DNA of 64,000 bases from Cladobotryum mycophilum (GCA_036429605.1 CM071589.1:2418001-2482000), one strand, 5' to 3'. Positions 45,179 through 58,504 are shown, counted from the first letter of the stretch. Notes: generated by a model from the sequence alone, not told the origin. A program made the numbers and translations.

Positions 45179-46708
45179 AATTGGGGATGAAGAGAAGCTT
45201 GGGTATGTTGAAGCGAGATAGATTGGATTGGATTGGCTCTGTTAGTTTGAGAGAAGAAGGGGAGAGGAAGAGGAGCTCTGAGCAGGAGTGACAATGGATG
45301 GGGAGGGATCCGAAACTTATATGAGTCGGTATGTCTCGTTGGACGTAAGCTTCGGGATCTTCAACTGGATCCTTCTACAAGTAGTATGCACAGTGGTTGA
45401 ACAGGGAGATGGATCAATTGGTCCCTTACCTTGCCTCGCCTTACCGTACTGTACCGTACCTTATCCCCCTCCCCCTTCGAGTCATACTTGGCCCAGTACG
45501 TATCTACTCGGGTACGCCTACACGGGTTGTGCACATTGAACCTTGTGGGCCATCACTCATGATGCATGGGTAATGGATGGGTAATGGATGGGTAATGGAT
45601 GGAATGTAACGCGCTCCGACGGTAAAGCAATACATGGAAGCGACTAAACGGCGGGAGAAAGATCCACCTCGATGATGTGCTTTGCTTGGCGGCTCTCAGT
45701 TTTGGCAGAGACTGATGGAGTCCAAGATAGACGGTGTCCAAATCTATCAAGTCATGGCCGTGGGAGACGCCGTCTTACCGAATCAAATCCGATGAAAGAT
45801 TGGGGAGGTCTCGTCTCGCAGTCTACTTTATGGTCCATATTGTTTGACCGACCGTAAAGCGAGCTTTGACATGGATGGATACTGTTTTAAACTCATGTTG
45901 ATCCCGCCAATCACCTATAAAGAAACGACAACGTTATTATTATGCCTGTTTTACATACCCTCGCTTCCATCCATGCATGGAAAAAGTGAAGCTCGTGTAA
46001 CCTATAATACCATGTTGTAATGGATATCATCCATCCATGGATCCATCACTTTATCATAACCTCGCCAGATTGCTATGGAAACTAACCCCAATTCGAAAAT
46101 TCATTAATACCTCGGATCCCATTTCTGAAAGGAGACGCAAGCTCCAGTGCATTCTAGTGTCTTGGTCCCCTATTACAGCTATAGCCCCCCCTCTAGAGCT
46201 CTACTACAGCGCATACAGCCTGTTTCTGCAAGCCTCCAGCTGGCTCCACAAGCCACTAGCTCAACAATTTTAGCGAGGGTCGGACTGCAGAAATAACGGC
46301 CGAAGGTACCTAACGAATGATGCAGCTGGAGCTGTAGGACGACCTGGGGCTGTATTCCAGTGGGGGCTCTGTATCCGGGTCCATTACAGTGGATGGAGCC
46401 ACTGGATTGTTTCATTGCCTGATCCAGTTCGTCTTGCCGAAAGTCCGTGCAGCCACGGCAAAGCAATCCGACATTTTCCTCATCCTGCCCTGCCCTGTGA
46501 TTCTCATATCTCATATCGCATCATCATCGCCACAATTCCTCATGCAAACTATCCAATCCCATATTGATGGCTGATCCCAATTGATGCAAGGGAGAAGACC
46601 AAAATCTATCTACAACACAGATTAAGCCTCTCTCTCCCTACGTATTCCCCTTTTTACACAGGCGCACACACACACTCTCTCTCTCTCACTCACGCAGGCA
46701 ATACCATA
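45179..46708. promoter_or_regulatory. Divergent promoter region, oxalate decarboxylase / DUF1275 gene
   Basis: A 1.5-kb interval between two start codons. It has direct GATTG units near 45220-45235, TACC/CCGTACC strings near 45430-45465, and three to four copies of a 10-mer (GGGTAATGGAT) at about 45567-45602. No gene is visible. Confidence 0.4.
45567..45602. repeat. Tandem 10-bp repeat (GGGTAATGGAT-type)
   Basis: The unit TGGGTAATGGA is repeated three to four times without interruption in the region between the oxalate decarboxylase and DUF1275 genes. It may be a length-variable site. Confidence 0.8.
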
Positions 46709-47626
46709 ATGGTCGGTTATGGCACAACGGCTGCGGCTTGCAGCGCAAATGGCGCCGCTTTCGGCGATGAGGAGCAACCACTTTTGCGCAGTGAAGGGAA
46801 ATCACGATCATTTACGTCCAGACTGCGCAAACGAATGACGGCAGAGGTATCGCGATCATGGGCTGATTCCGTCTTGCTTCTCTGCTACGTCGTAACGGGC
46901 CTCTTGGACAGCGCATCAACGCAGGTTTGGGGCGCATTCGTCTCTATGCAAACAGGTTTGTCTCTCGCCTATTCGTCGTTTACGCCGCATGGCTAACCTA
47001 CGCAATAACTCATGCTGATACCGAAAACCTCAGGAAACACCGTATACGTTGGTCTTGGCCTGGCATCACTCATATATCCGCCAACTTCTGCAAGACTCTA
47101 CAAGTCCGGCATCTCTCTTCTCTGCTTCTGTATCGGTTCCTTCTTCTTCGCCCGATTCCACCGATACTTTTCCCCCAAGCGCCGCTGGGTATTGTGCGTC
47201 TCGTTTGCCGCTCAAATGTTGTTTATAATCGCCGCCGCCCTCATCGTCACCCTCATGCCGCCCGCCGACAAGGACGCCCACGACTGGACCGTTCTCGTCC
47301 CCCTTGCGCTGGTCGCTTTCCAGAGCTGCGGTCAGGCCGTGACCAGCAGGGCCCTCAAGTACAATGCCCTGACGAGCGTTGTCTTGACCAGCATTTACTG
47401 CGATTTGTTTTCGGACCAGGATCTGTTTGCCTTTCACAACGATGAGAGGAACCGCCGCGCCGCTGCGCCGGTCCTCTTGCTGATTGGGGCCGTAATGGGC
47501 GGCCTTTTGTCACATACATGGATTGGGATTGGTGGCGTATTATGGACAGCGGCTTTTTTGAAGCTCCTCATGGTCATCATGTGGTTTTTCTGGCCAGCTG
47601 AGCCATCAAATGATGATGATGCTTAG
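46709..47626 (+). CDS. DUF1275-family multi-pass membrane protein
   Basis: Exons 46709-46955 and 47034-47626 join across a 78-nt intron (ACAG|GTTTGT...CTCAG|GA), giving 279 aa. The soluble N-terminus contains EEQPLL, a dileucine-like sorting motif. Then follow membrane segments including LLCYVVTGLLDSASTQVWGA, which carries the DUF1275 features (G-D/S-A and FVSMQTGNTVYVGLGLA), and four later hydrophobic stretches (ISLLCFCIGSFFF, VLCVSFAAQMLFIIAAALIV and others). The motif QTGNT spans the splice junction and supports it. DUF1275 (YoaK-like) proteins have no firmly known function. A vacuolar or plasma-membrane location is inferred only from the sorting motif. Confidence 0.9.
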
Positions 47627-48856
47627 ACGTACATGACTTGGATGATGCATCTGACGGGCACTCCGAGGCTCGCATGGAGTTCTTTTAATTTCACGCAGTA
47701 GATGTTGATTAGAGATGTTGTATATACAGAAATCCTGTTTTTATGAATTACATATTATTATCATCATCATCATCATTATTATTTTCCCTCCGTTTTAGAG
47801 GCTGTTGGAGACTGACGTCTACAAGTAGGCAGCTTCCAGCCACCATTTCGCCCGAATAACAAACAAAGCAAGATCCATCACTCGCTTCTGACATCAGCCA
47901 ACGGCTTCTTGGTCTTCATCGTTCCGCTTTGTTTCATCGAACAGCGCACTCGCTACTCACAAGCGACCCGTCCCATCCCATCCCATGTAACATCTTCACA
48001 TCTCTCTCCGCCTAGATTCACCGTCAGTTTTTCGGTTACATTTTATAGAGCCGATCAACAAGCCCCCGGAAAGTTGCTCCACAAAAACCGGACATGTCTC
48101 CGGAACCCAGCAGCCCGATTTCGGCCCCCCTAATGAATGGACTTGGCGGATAATTTATTGGGGGGAGAGGATTTTTTCTTTTTCTTTAGCACGAGTATGT
48201 ACCTACAGTAGGTCAGCCTCTATGAAGCAGCCAATCTCTTGTGGCTGCGGGATCTAATCAGGAATTTCTTCTACAAGTGAGCACTGGCTTGCTGAGAGGT
48301 AGCTCTCTCGATCCCCCGTCTCATCAATTGCTTCATTTCAATCAAGACAATGTCTGATTTGATAGAGAGAGAGACACTTTCGAATAGGGTACCAAATCAG
48401 ACAAACCGGCCAACAATTCGATATGAATTCTAGACTCCAGCATGACAGGGTATCCAACATGCACACACCAACAAGCAAACCCCCCACCGAACCAACCACC
48501 TTGACCAGCAAGCAAAGGACCCTGCATGTCGAAATGTCGGTCGGTCTGATCAATGCCAGCGTAGGATCCCTTCCCTCCCCCTTCTCCCCGCATTCTTACA
48601 TCTCAAATCTTGCCGCCCCAGATCTTCGATTCTTTGAAGAGAAGGAAAGAAAAAAGTGATTGATATTCTGGGCAAAGCTGGGAACAAGGTTGCAGAGGTT
48701 GGCGCGGTAGCTTCCGTGTTGTGTGTCTCACTCCGGGGGTGTAACACTGTAACGCTGCAACCTCACAATCATATCCCTGGTTCCATTGAACTTTGGAGGG
48801 AGAAGGAGGAAGGGGAAAAAAACCCCGACCTGTTTAACCTCGGACGATCGGTCACG
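47627..48856. other. Intergenic: DUF1275 3' region and MFS promoter
   Basis: The interval holds an ATC/ATT-rich stretch near 47755-47790 and TACCTACAGTAGGTC at about 48197, a near-palindrome. The MFS leader before 48857 contains an open frame continuous with the gene from 48656, but no better start is seen. Confidence 0.4.
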
Positions 48857-48941
48857 ATGGACGTCAAACGCGAGGAAGAGTCGGTTACACAGCAGTTTGA
48901 TGTTGAGACTGCTGCTATCAAAGATGTACGAAGAACTGAGT

Positions 48942-48974
<33 letters not shown>

Positions 48975-50703
48975 CCTGCTCAAAGGGTACTCAAATTCCA
49001 TATGCTAACAGTTCCCAATTCTCACAGGAAGCTCCTCCATTGCGCCAAGTCGCCCCCATGAGCGACGAGGAAAAGGCCCTCCTCCGGAAGCAGGACCTGC
49101 GCATCATCCCCATCTCGGCCGGCATCTACTTCCTCTGCTTCCTCGACCGCTCCAACATCGGCAACGCAAAGGTCCTCAACGTCTCCACCCACGACGACCT
49201 CCAGCACACGGCCAAGATGAGCAACTACCAGTTCAACGTCGCTCTCATGGTCTTCCTCATCGCCTACGCCCTCTTCGAGGTCCCCAGCAACATCCTCCTC
49301 AAGAAGCTCCGCCCGAGCCGCTGGCTGGCCTTTCTCATGTTCTGCTGGGGCGCCATCACCATGTCCATGGGCGGCACCCACAGCTTCGCCACGGTGACGG
49401 CCGTGCGGTTCCTGCTCGGCGTGTTTGAGGCGGGGCTCTTCCCGGGGTTGATCTATTACTTGACGTTTTGGTACAAGCATGATGAGCGCAGTGTTCGGTA
49501 TGTTGTTTTTTTATGGACGAATGGAACTTGAAAGATATTTTTATATTCTGATCTGGAAACTGACCTAGGAAATAGAGTGGCATTTATTCTAGCCTCGGCA
49601 ACTCTTGCAGGCGCAGTATGAACCCCCTTCCCCCTTTTCTCTTCTAGCATGTAGATCATGCCAAATCATGTAAATAAACTAGTATTTGACTGACTTGAGA
49701 AAAACAAGTTTGGCGGCGCAATCGCCTACGGCGTCGGACACATGAACGGCGCGGCTGGGATCCCCGCCTGGCGATGGCTCTTCATCATCGAGGGCATCCC
49801 CTCCTGCCTCTCCGCCTTCCTCGTCTTCTTCTTCCTGCCCGACTACCCCGAGAACGCCGGCTGGCTGTCCGAGCCCGAAAAGGACCTCGCCATCCGCCGC
49901 ATGTTCCACGAGGGCAGCAAGGGCCACCACCCGTCCATGACCTGGGCGGATGCCAGGGCCACGCTGACGGACTGGCGGCTGTACGCGCACTACGCCATTT
50001 ACTTTGGCATCAGCCCTCCGTTTGCCAGCCTGAGCCTGTTTGCGCCGTCGATTACGGGCGGTTTGGGGTATGTCGACTTGAAGGCCCAGCTCATGACTGT
50101 GCCGCCCTGGGCTGTTGCATATGGTAAGGTTCACCCACCCCTAAGATTTGTTATCAACTAAGAAAATTGACATTGGATTCCCCCCCAAAAAAAGTTTGCC
50201 AGATCATCGTCGCCATTTCAGCCGACCACTTCAACGCCCGTGGTCTCCATTGTGCCGGCGCCGCTCTAGTCGGCGCAATAGGCTTCATCGTCTCCGCCGC
50301 CCTGCCACCAACCGCATACCTCTCCCGCTACGGCGGCCTCATCATGGCCACGGCCGGGTCGTTCGCCTGCATCCCTCCCCTGCTGGGCTGGCTCACGTCA
50401 AACGTCTTCAGCACGGCGGCCACGGGCCTGGCCATCGCCATCAACGTGAGCATCGGCGGCGGGCTCGGCCAGATCCCGGGCGTGTGGATTTACGAGGCCA
50501 AGCAGGCCAAGCAGGGCTACCCGACCGGTCACTGGACCAATGCTGGCTTCCTGCTGTTCGTCACCGCGGTCTCGCTGGGGCTCCGGGTGTTTTATGGGTG
50601 GAAGAATAGGCAGTTGGCCGCGGCGGCCAGGAGTCAGGGGTGGAGGCTAGGTTGTTCAAGCTCTAGAGTAGAGTTATGTATGCGTATGTACATATGTAGG
50701 TAG
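48857..50703 (+). CDS. MFS transporter, allantoate permease (Dal5)-like
   Basis: Five exons: 48857-48925, 49028-49497, 49576-49615, 49709-50123, 50195-50703; 500 aa. The product is a proton-coupled major facilitator of the anion:cation symporter group, which takes up organic anions, vitamins or ureides. Visible features: FLDRSNIGNAKV after the first helix, the long alternating hydrophobic helices, WRWLFIIEGIPS and FFLPDYPENAGWLSEPEK, all typical of Dal5/Tna1-like fungal transporters. Exon 3 is only 40 nt (RVAFILASATLAGA), supported by the family order. Intron 1 contains a (CT)14-like run. Intron 3 ends AAAACAAG and intron 4 ends CAAAAAAAG, without a pyrimidine tract. The substrate is unknown. 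Confidence 0.9.
48943..48973. repeat. (CT)n dinucleotide run inside MFS intron 1
   Basis: About 14 CT units in the 102-nt first intron of the MFS gene. The intron length is a multiple of three and stop-free, so retention would insert a Ser/Leu repeat in frame. Confidence 0.8.
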
Positions 50704-50716
50704 GTAGGTAGGTAGG
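50697..50716. repeat. (GGTA)n tetranucleotide run
   Basis: Five consecutive GTAG/GGTA units followed by G6, overlapping the stop codon region of the MFS gene. Confidence 0.8.
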
Positions 50717-53700
50717 GGGGCTTGATTGGCGCTTCCATGTACTTGTTGAATTAAGATGTGCGTAATAAATTCCCCAAAGGAGTTCGTCGTCGTTATGATA
50801 GGCAAGGGTTGTGCCAAGCTGCGGTGATCGGCAAAAAAGCCCAACAAAATCCTTGGGGATAGCCGTCACGAACAAAAGCTTCAGGCACCATTAATGGGGC
50901 TCCTTTTCAGGTGAGAGGATATGTACCTCTTTTGTCTCCCTCACATTGTAACCCTTTTGTCATAAGTTTTCATCTTGATAACCCCTTATCTATCATTGAA
51001 TGGAGCTGCACAAGAGCAAAATGCACGCCCCAAACGAATCGGAGACAAGTCCGTCTCTGCAAGAGAAAGATAGGGGGCTTGGCGTTATGCGGAGTTCAGG
51101 TCTCAATGGTCGTGTGAGTTTTTATCCCTAATGCACCTAGGTAACATCAAGAGGTAGTCCATATCAAGAACAGGGGGGACGTCTCAATCGTCACCGAACA
51201 GTCATAGTTCGTAATTAAGCTTGATAATGCCGCCGCCATTGCCTGGGGATGCCGAAGTTGTTTTGTCAATCAACCGAGCAAAGGATGGGTACAGGTATTT
51301 GATTGCGTTGGATTCTATTCCTAATAGAGCTATTGGTATTCGCCTTGGCATCGGAGGATAATTCATTCGTCTCCTAGCTACATGCGTTCATACCATCATC
51401 GCAGTCAGTTCCTGTCACATCCGTCTCTACTATTATCTGCAGGATAACGAACTGGGAAATCCACTTCGTCTTGGCATCAGATCCAGAGAAGAATTTTCAT
51501 ATTTGCTATCGAAATCTCTCAGGCCGTTTTCGTTTAATCAATTTGAGTTCTGCTCATCGTGTTGGGTTGGGAGTTGATGCTCACTGAGCCGACATGCTAT
51601 CCTGGCCCGACTATCCCGAAACACGTACTTGTGATCCATAACCAAGAAAAGGTCAGCAAAGTACGTCATACCAATACATAAAACGAGAGGATTTTGACGC
51701 CTCCAAACTATAAAGATAGGATAGCTTTGACGTGATGACTCTGCAAGACTTGGGGAGGCTTCGCATACCCTATAGCAAAGTAAAAATTTCACCTCATGGC
51801 ATGATTCTATTAGTAAAGCCATATTGGTATAAAGAACTTTTTTGATGAGACTCGAATCAAATACGGCCGATCTTTGCTGTAAAGTCTCTTGGTGTACACA
51901 CCAGTTTGATGCAGCCAGGAGTCAATCTTCCGCAGACGCGGAGTTGGCTCCCCGGAGAGACATCTGCGATATTGTTCAACGTTTGTGACAATTACTTTGA
52001 GGCAAACACTCTGTTTCTACTTTCATAAAATAACAAAAAACAATGACATAAGCGAATAGGTTCGGATAGAAGCTCCCTGGACCATGAGGTATGGTGACAT
52101 CACGGATTGATCCGAGGCTGAAAGGTCTCACGTCACCCATCAGGGGGCAAATACCTCACTCAAAGTTGAACGAGAGTTGCAATATGTCATGATGAGAATC
52201 GACATGTAAAATAAATAAAAAACATGGTAACCTAGATGTATTTGGGCAAAAACCAATAAAAAGACAAGCTCCCTAAAGAAGTTTCATCTGTGTGCAGTTA
52301 GCCATCAACGCCCATCATGATAGTGTAAGAGTGGAGCTTTGACGTGGGGCCGGGACGTTTTGTCCTAGTCTTCTATCACAGCCAGCGTTACCTGATAAGA
52401 ATGCCGGCTTCGGTTCAGTGCTTCTCCTTTGAAGAGCGACATTGTTGGAGGGGGTCGTGAAAACCCTTGGGTTTCTTCCAAACATTGTTGTACGGCAGAA
52501 TTCGGCGAATGGCTGCAAATGTTGCATTATGCGCAGAGACGTCATATGTCTCACCATGTCAGTCAATCGGGGTTGTCTATTTTCGTTCATGATGCAGCTT
52601 TCTTACATACATTCGTTTATTCGGGCATTGAGTCCCCAGAGAAAAAAACTTGGTGGGGCGGTTCCTCCTGCGGTAGGAGGCGACTCACCATCAGGTACGA
52701 ACCTTGGCGAAGGAGTTGGAACCTGGAATGATGATACTTGCTAGTTTTCACTTGCATTCGAGCATTCGTACTGGTAGTTTCCAGGCAAAAAGGGTATCTC
52801 ATCAACGTTGTTGGGCTACACTGTAGAAAGGGCTCAACTGGCAAAGACACCCCCACTGTGACGTCGAAAACCGACGCAAAGGTTTGAAACAAGACGAAAC
52901 AAGCGGGATAGTGTCGCAGAAGGAGAGCGCGCGTCGTTTGCGTTGCATCAACGAACTCGATACGTAGGCCGAGTCGCTAGAAGCAGCTAAAATCCTCATG
53001 AGATCGACATGAACATACAGGAACGGAAACTTGGGTCGATCTTGGTGATGTAGTCTATTTTGTTTAGCATCAAATCTCGGTACAGTAATGAGCCGGTGAT
53101 TAGATTAATTAATTACCTGCTGTATGTATGTATGTATGTGAAGCGATGCCTGAGAGAGCAGTCCGTAATCAAAAAGCCTTCAATCTCATGGCCCATGTGG
53201 TGTGGCTTGCAGGAACCAAGAAATCTAGCTGCCTTGAAATGGCGTGATTGGCTGCGTGGCAATGAAGCAGAGATTAAACAGCCGCAGGAATGACGTCGAC
53301 AGCATCGTCATAACGGGGATCAGGGTGTGGCCTGTGCCCCCCCCCTTCATGCCTTCAAGCCCAAGCCCTCGAGAAACGCATTCGGTATTGGAGAAGATGC
53401 ATAATGCGGGCAAGACGGGTTGACAGGGTGATTGATCGAGGTACTTTTTCTTTTTCTTTCCGTTGCGCCAGGGCGATGTGCGTATGTATATACACGTGCA
53501 AGGAGCTTTCTTTGAATGGAGGTTGAGCTTCTTGTTGTTATTCAAAACCATTAGGTTGAGGAAGAAGAAATGAATTCTGCTACCCTATTTCTAATGGGCT
53601 GGACAACACAAGGTAAGTATTTCAGGTTGCTGACGACTCATCCAAGAACTTGGCCAAGTATTTTGAGGGTAGAATGGAATTTGTGTACCTAGGTAGTACT

Positions 53701-55050
53701 TTTAAGTACGGAATAACTGAGTGGTAGAAGGGATACCATCAAAGGTCGTCGACTTGTATTGGATGCTCACCACACTGGCACACCCACACAACACTCACAA
53801 GTCCTGGCAGCGGCCTGTGATGCAAAGTGTAAGACGGCCCCTGGTCCCGCAGCATCCGCTAGACTGTCTCGTTGCAGGGCCTGGACCCGTTCCAATCTGT
53901 CACTGACTTCATAGGCCGTCTGCCCCGCCGCCGCTTCCTCCAACGATCTTCATCTGGGCTGCCTGGTTCGACGCGAAATGAATGTGTGCTTTCTAAGCAA
54001 AAAAAAAAAAAAAAAAAAGAGTACATACAGCATCATGTATAGGTAGACATGGGGGTTGGTATGGAGGCAAGTATAGTAGAGCAGGTACAGAGCAATAATC
54101 CAATGTTATTACATGTCCCTCTGTAGTAAATGAAACATCCATATTATTATTACATACTACCTTGCATCTTCCGGGGCCTTGATAGCTGTAGTTACATCCA
54201 TCCATCCATCCATAATTGCCCGGCAGCAGCTGTGATCCAAACAAGGAGTCCTTGTCTGTGCTATATCCCATTTTTATCTCTGCCCTACCGACCCCCGTAC
54301 ATACTTGCATGTGCGCCTCGCTCATTGATCAGACATACCTACCACCTGCGAGCCACACATTCAAAACCAAGCAGAACACATCAGCACCAGTAACAGGCCT
54401 CCGTTATTAGCAGCCAAGTAACCAGGTTCCAGGTTCAGATCCATGGCAGAGGCAGCAACAGCAACAGTAGCAGCACCGTCCAACTAAATTTACCGCGCAG
54501 TCCGCCCTGCCCTTCCGCAACCATCAATCCTCCTCCAGCTACCTCCAGATTTCCTCCCCCATCCTGTCCCATCCTGTCCCCGTCTATTTCCACTTTCCAA
54601 CAGCCTGTTTTTTTTTCTTCTTCGTTCCCTTTCCCTTTCTCTCCATCTTCTTCCCCCCCCAAAGCAGGCAAATCCAAGCCACGGACAGAAATAGCATCGG
54701 TCATCTATTTCGAGAGAGAAAAAAAGAATACAGCTGCGTCATTGTAGCAAATCATTAAGACATCCCGCCAACCCGCAATTTTTATTTAAAACCCCGCATC
54801 TTGGTGCATTCTCTCCCTCCTCCGCGCGCGACTCTCGGCGATCCTCGAACAGCGAAGCAGCAGACAGACCGTTTCGGATTCTTTTTGGCCATTTTCCCAA
54901 TTCTTGTGTCCTCAACACGCACGCATTTCTTCTCTCTTTCTAACAACAAGTACGAGATTACCGACGGACTATACCTCGACTATAGATTCCAACTTTCAAG
55001 TTTTATAATTCCGTTCCACAGTCGCTCGTCAGCGGCGGCCTCTCGCAGCC
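50704..55050. other. 4.3-kb gene-poor region
   Basis: The region lies between the MFS transporter and the RCK2-like kinase. It has a GGTAGGTAGGTAGGTAGG run at about 50697-50716, CCTAGGTA at 51137 and 53688, and an A18 run near 54000. Open frames reach 110 codons at most and show no family motif. The last 400 bp are a pyrimidine-rich 5' leader of the kinase. No tRNA or other RNA gene is recognisable. Confidence 0.4.
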
Positions 55051-57365
55051 ATGTCGACCATACAGCAGCTCAAGAACTTCATCCGCCATGGTATGTATTG
55101 ACTTTGGGACCCAAGAACAACCCCCCTTACCTCTCATATCTGCACATACCCGCCCCTGACACCATGATGGCCACAAAACATATGCACTGAACATATCCAA
55201 CTGACCACCTTGTCTCTAAACCAGGCAAACAAGCACGCGCTGCCAACTATCACGATGAAGCAAGGAAAAATGATGCCTCTTCTCCTCAACAAGGATCACA
55301 TCAGGAGAAGGTACTGCCCGTCTCAGAACCACTATACGGCAAACACCACGGCAATAAGGACCCGTTAGGTGCCTACTCGGAAGCGCCCCGCGATGAGCAG
55401 AACCGAGCAGCGCAAGCTGGCCACGCAGCTGCCCATCACGCCGAGCCTGCCCAAGCCAAGACTTCCAAGAATAGGCGTATTGATGAAGCCAATTTGGCTA
55501 AACTCGTCGCTGAAGAGAATGCAAGCAAGAGCAAGTTCCCCAAGTATCCAGGCTTGGAACGCTGGGAGCTTGTTGAGAAGATGGGCGATGGCGCCTTCAG
55601 TAACGTCTACCGAGCACGCGACCTAGAAGGCGAACGTAAAGAGGTTGCTATTAAAGTAGTCCGCAAGTACGAGATGAACAGTATGCAAGTAAGTGGTTTG
55701 AAGCGTTCCTTTCTCTTCTCACATCACATCATCCCCCATTTTCCACAACACGTTGGTCGTTCTTATTCGACCCATTTTACCAACACGGGAAATGAATAGG
55801 GAAATAAGCATTTACATCCGGATTTCAAAAAGATTCCGAAGGCTGCAGAGGTGCGAGAAAATGCCTTTCTTTTACCTACAGGGATGAATACAAAGGGCCT
55901 GGGAGAGACCTCATGCTAACTATAATCCTCCCAGCGATCAAACATCTTAAAAGAGGTCCAAATTATGCGACAACTCGATCACCCCAATATTGTCAAATTG
56001 ATTGAATTTTCCGAATCGAAGCAATACTATTACATCGTTCTCGAGCTAGCCCCCGGTGGCGAACTATTCCACCAAATTGTGCGGTTGACGTATTTTAGCG
56101 AAGAGTTGTCTCGTCATGTCATCGTTCGAGTGGCCAGGGCACTGGAGTATTTACACGAGGAGAAGGGTGTTGTGCACCGGTAAGTTGGAGTGTCAACCCC
56201 CCTAGCGTGGTGTTGACGGGTGCCTCAGAAGAGCCCCGGTAGCGCTGACGTCATGGTGTCGCGCCCCTCCATGACCCTGTTAACTGACCTCATTGACTAT
56301 AGTGACATCAAGCCGGAGAATATCCTGTTTACCCCCATCCCATTTGTATCGTCCAAGAACCCCAAGCCCAAGCAACCTGGCGATGAGGACAAGGTCGACG
56401 AGGGCGAGTTTATGCCCGGCATTGGTGCTGGCGGCATTGGTGAAATCAAGATTGCCGACTTCGGCCTCTCCAAGATTGTTTGGGAATCCCAGACCATGAC
56501 GCCATGTGGCACCGTGGGTTACACAGCACCGGAGATTGTCAAGGATGAACGGTATTCAAAGTCGGTTGATATGTGGGCTCTTGGGTGTGTCTTGTACACT
56601 CTGCTTTGCGGCTTTCCTCCGTTCTACGACGAAAGCATAGAAGTTCTTACCGAAAAGGTCGCTAAGGGACAGTATACCTTTTTATCACCGTGGTGGGACG
56701 AAATTTCCGAGTCTGCCAAGGATCTCATCAGCCATCTACTAACGGTCGATCCCGAAAAGCGCTACACCATTAGGGAGTTTCTCGCCCATCCATGGATTCG
56801 GGAGAATGGACCAACACCAAGAGAAGAGAGAAAGCCTGGCGGCATGGTACCGCTCAAGGCTTTTGACGCCTCGCAGTTCGAGGAGTCTGGCAAGCGCTAT
56901 GACTTCCGCTCACCGGCTGCAGTGAACCTGCGTGAAGTCTTTGATGTGAGCTACGCTGTTCATCGTCAGGAAGAGGAAGGCAAGAGGAGAGCTGCCCTTG
57001 GGGTAAGGGCTAGTGGCACAAGCCGACCCCTCGGCGGCCTCAATGAAGAAGACGAGGAGGACGAAGAAGATCACATGGACGTAGACCAGCAGAGCCGGAA
57101 CGCCAACAACGCCACGCAAGCTTTGGAGCAAAGCATGCAGAAGACCAACCTTCGTGATCAGGAACAGCATCGGGGTCGGGAGCGTGAGCGAGCTAGTGAG
57201 CGAACTACTGATAAGGGTTATGGACAACACTCAGCAGCCGTGACCGCCGCCGCACGACAGCAAGTCCGAGATCGAAACCGACAGAAGGGAGCATTTGAAT
57301 TGAACCTGGATAACGCAACGCTATTAGGAAAGCGTGGCAAGAAGGTTCCCATTATGGGGGCATAG
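55051..57365 (+). CDS. RCK2/Srk1-like Ser/Thr kinase (CaMK group, MAPK-activated)
   Basis: Exons 55051-55090, 55225-55688, 55800-55850, 55935-56179 and 56303-57365; 620 aa. Motifs: GDGAFSNVYRARD (about 133-145), VAIKVV (Lys about 157), HRDIKPEN (Asp268), IADFGLSK (Asp319), GTVGYTAPE, and SVDMWALGCVLYTLLCGFPP. Two insertions mark the RCK subfamily: GNKHLHPDFKKIPKAAE before the alpha-C helix (exon 3) and about 30 extra residues (SSKNPKPKQPGDEDKVD and on) between HRD and DFG. In yeasts these kinases are substrates of the Hog1/Sty1 stress MAPK and affect translation; that role is inferred here. The C-terminus is charged (EEDEEDEEDHMDVD) and ends GKRGKKVPIMGA. Confidence 0.92.
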
Positions 57366-58504
57366 GAGCCTCCTGTGACTGGGCAATCAATGGCCCGATC
57401 ACCAGAGGATCAAGCATCCGTTGACGGGATTTTTGATCTTGAATGCACACCAATGGGAGAATCCCCTAGAAGGGAGCTTGCCCTTGCAAATGAATCTTTC
57501 ATCAATGCGATTCTACAGCCAGGTATCGGAGATTCGATTTCTGGCAACGATATTGTGCCTCCTTCGCAAAGGACGCATACACATTGACGTCATAACGCGG
57601 CGTATTGGAGTACTTTGGGAGTGGGCTGGAATAAGCCGGTGTTTTTTTTGTCAGAATAGTGTTTTATGCTTTATAAAGAGGATGGGGGATTAGGCGAAGA
57701 CGAAGACGTCTGGCTTTGTGCTGATATAATAGTACATGGGCGAGGAGAATCTATACAATGTGTGGGGTTTGGAATTTGAATGCCGTTGAAAGGCTTGACG
57801 GTGAATGAAGATTTTGTTCCAAGCACATGATAAAACGGCCGAATTAATACGAGTAACAAGAAGATGCCACGGATTGTTGTTTTTGCTTTCTTTGTGAAAT
57901 TTGAGTGATGTCGAGTCAAGAGCATGCATTAAGATATAGATGGATGACGAAACTTGCAGGTAAATGAGTCGAGGCCAGAGTGATGAAAAGATGAGTAGTT
58001 TTGCTATGATATCTTGCGTAAAAAATCAACTCTACCGGCTAGTAATACAATGACCTTTGTCTAATTAATGATGCCAATTTAGGTCCGACATTGCATTTCC
58101 CTTGGTCCTTCTTCTCATGCTCCTAAACCAAGACCGTAAAACCCATCCTGATCCGTGATTCCGCTTTGCCTAATGAAAAAAAAATAATGAAAAAAGAGGC
58201 AAAAAATAAAAATGCAAACTGATATCAAACGCTTTGCCCGCTAAACCCAACACATACAACATGGTCTAATCATGACAAAAAAAAAGGAAAAAGAAAACCA
58301 AAAAAAGATGCCGGGGCGCCACCAGCCTGAGATCTTTATGGCCCTTGATCCTGTATACACTTATACACCCAAAAAAGAAATGCCCCAAAAAAATGAAATG
58401 GAAGTAAATTCATCCGTAGGCTTGGACTGCTGGTAATGTTCCTCTCATAGATGGAGAGGAAGCAGATAATTTTCTGCTTGGCTGACTGGTATTTTCTTCT
58501 TCTT
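57366..58504. other. Convergent intergenic region
   Basis: 3' regions of the RCK2-like kinase (+) and the NTase-like gene (-). It is A-rich around 58170-58400. No gene is visible. Confidence 0.45.

Noticed and set aside
52315..52892. Possible transposase remnant in minus frames
   Set aside because: I could not match any DDE or other transposase motif.
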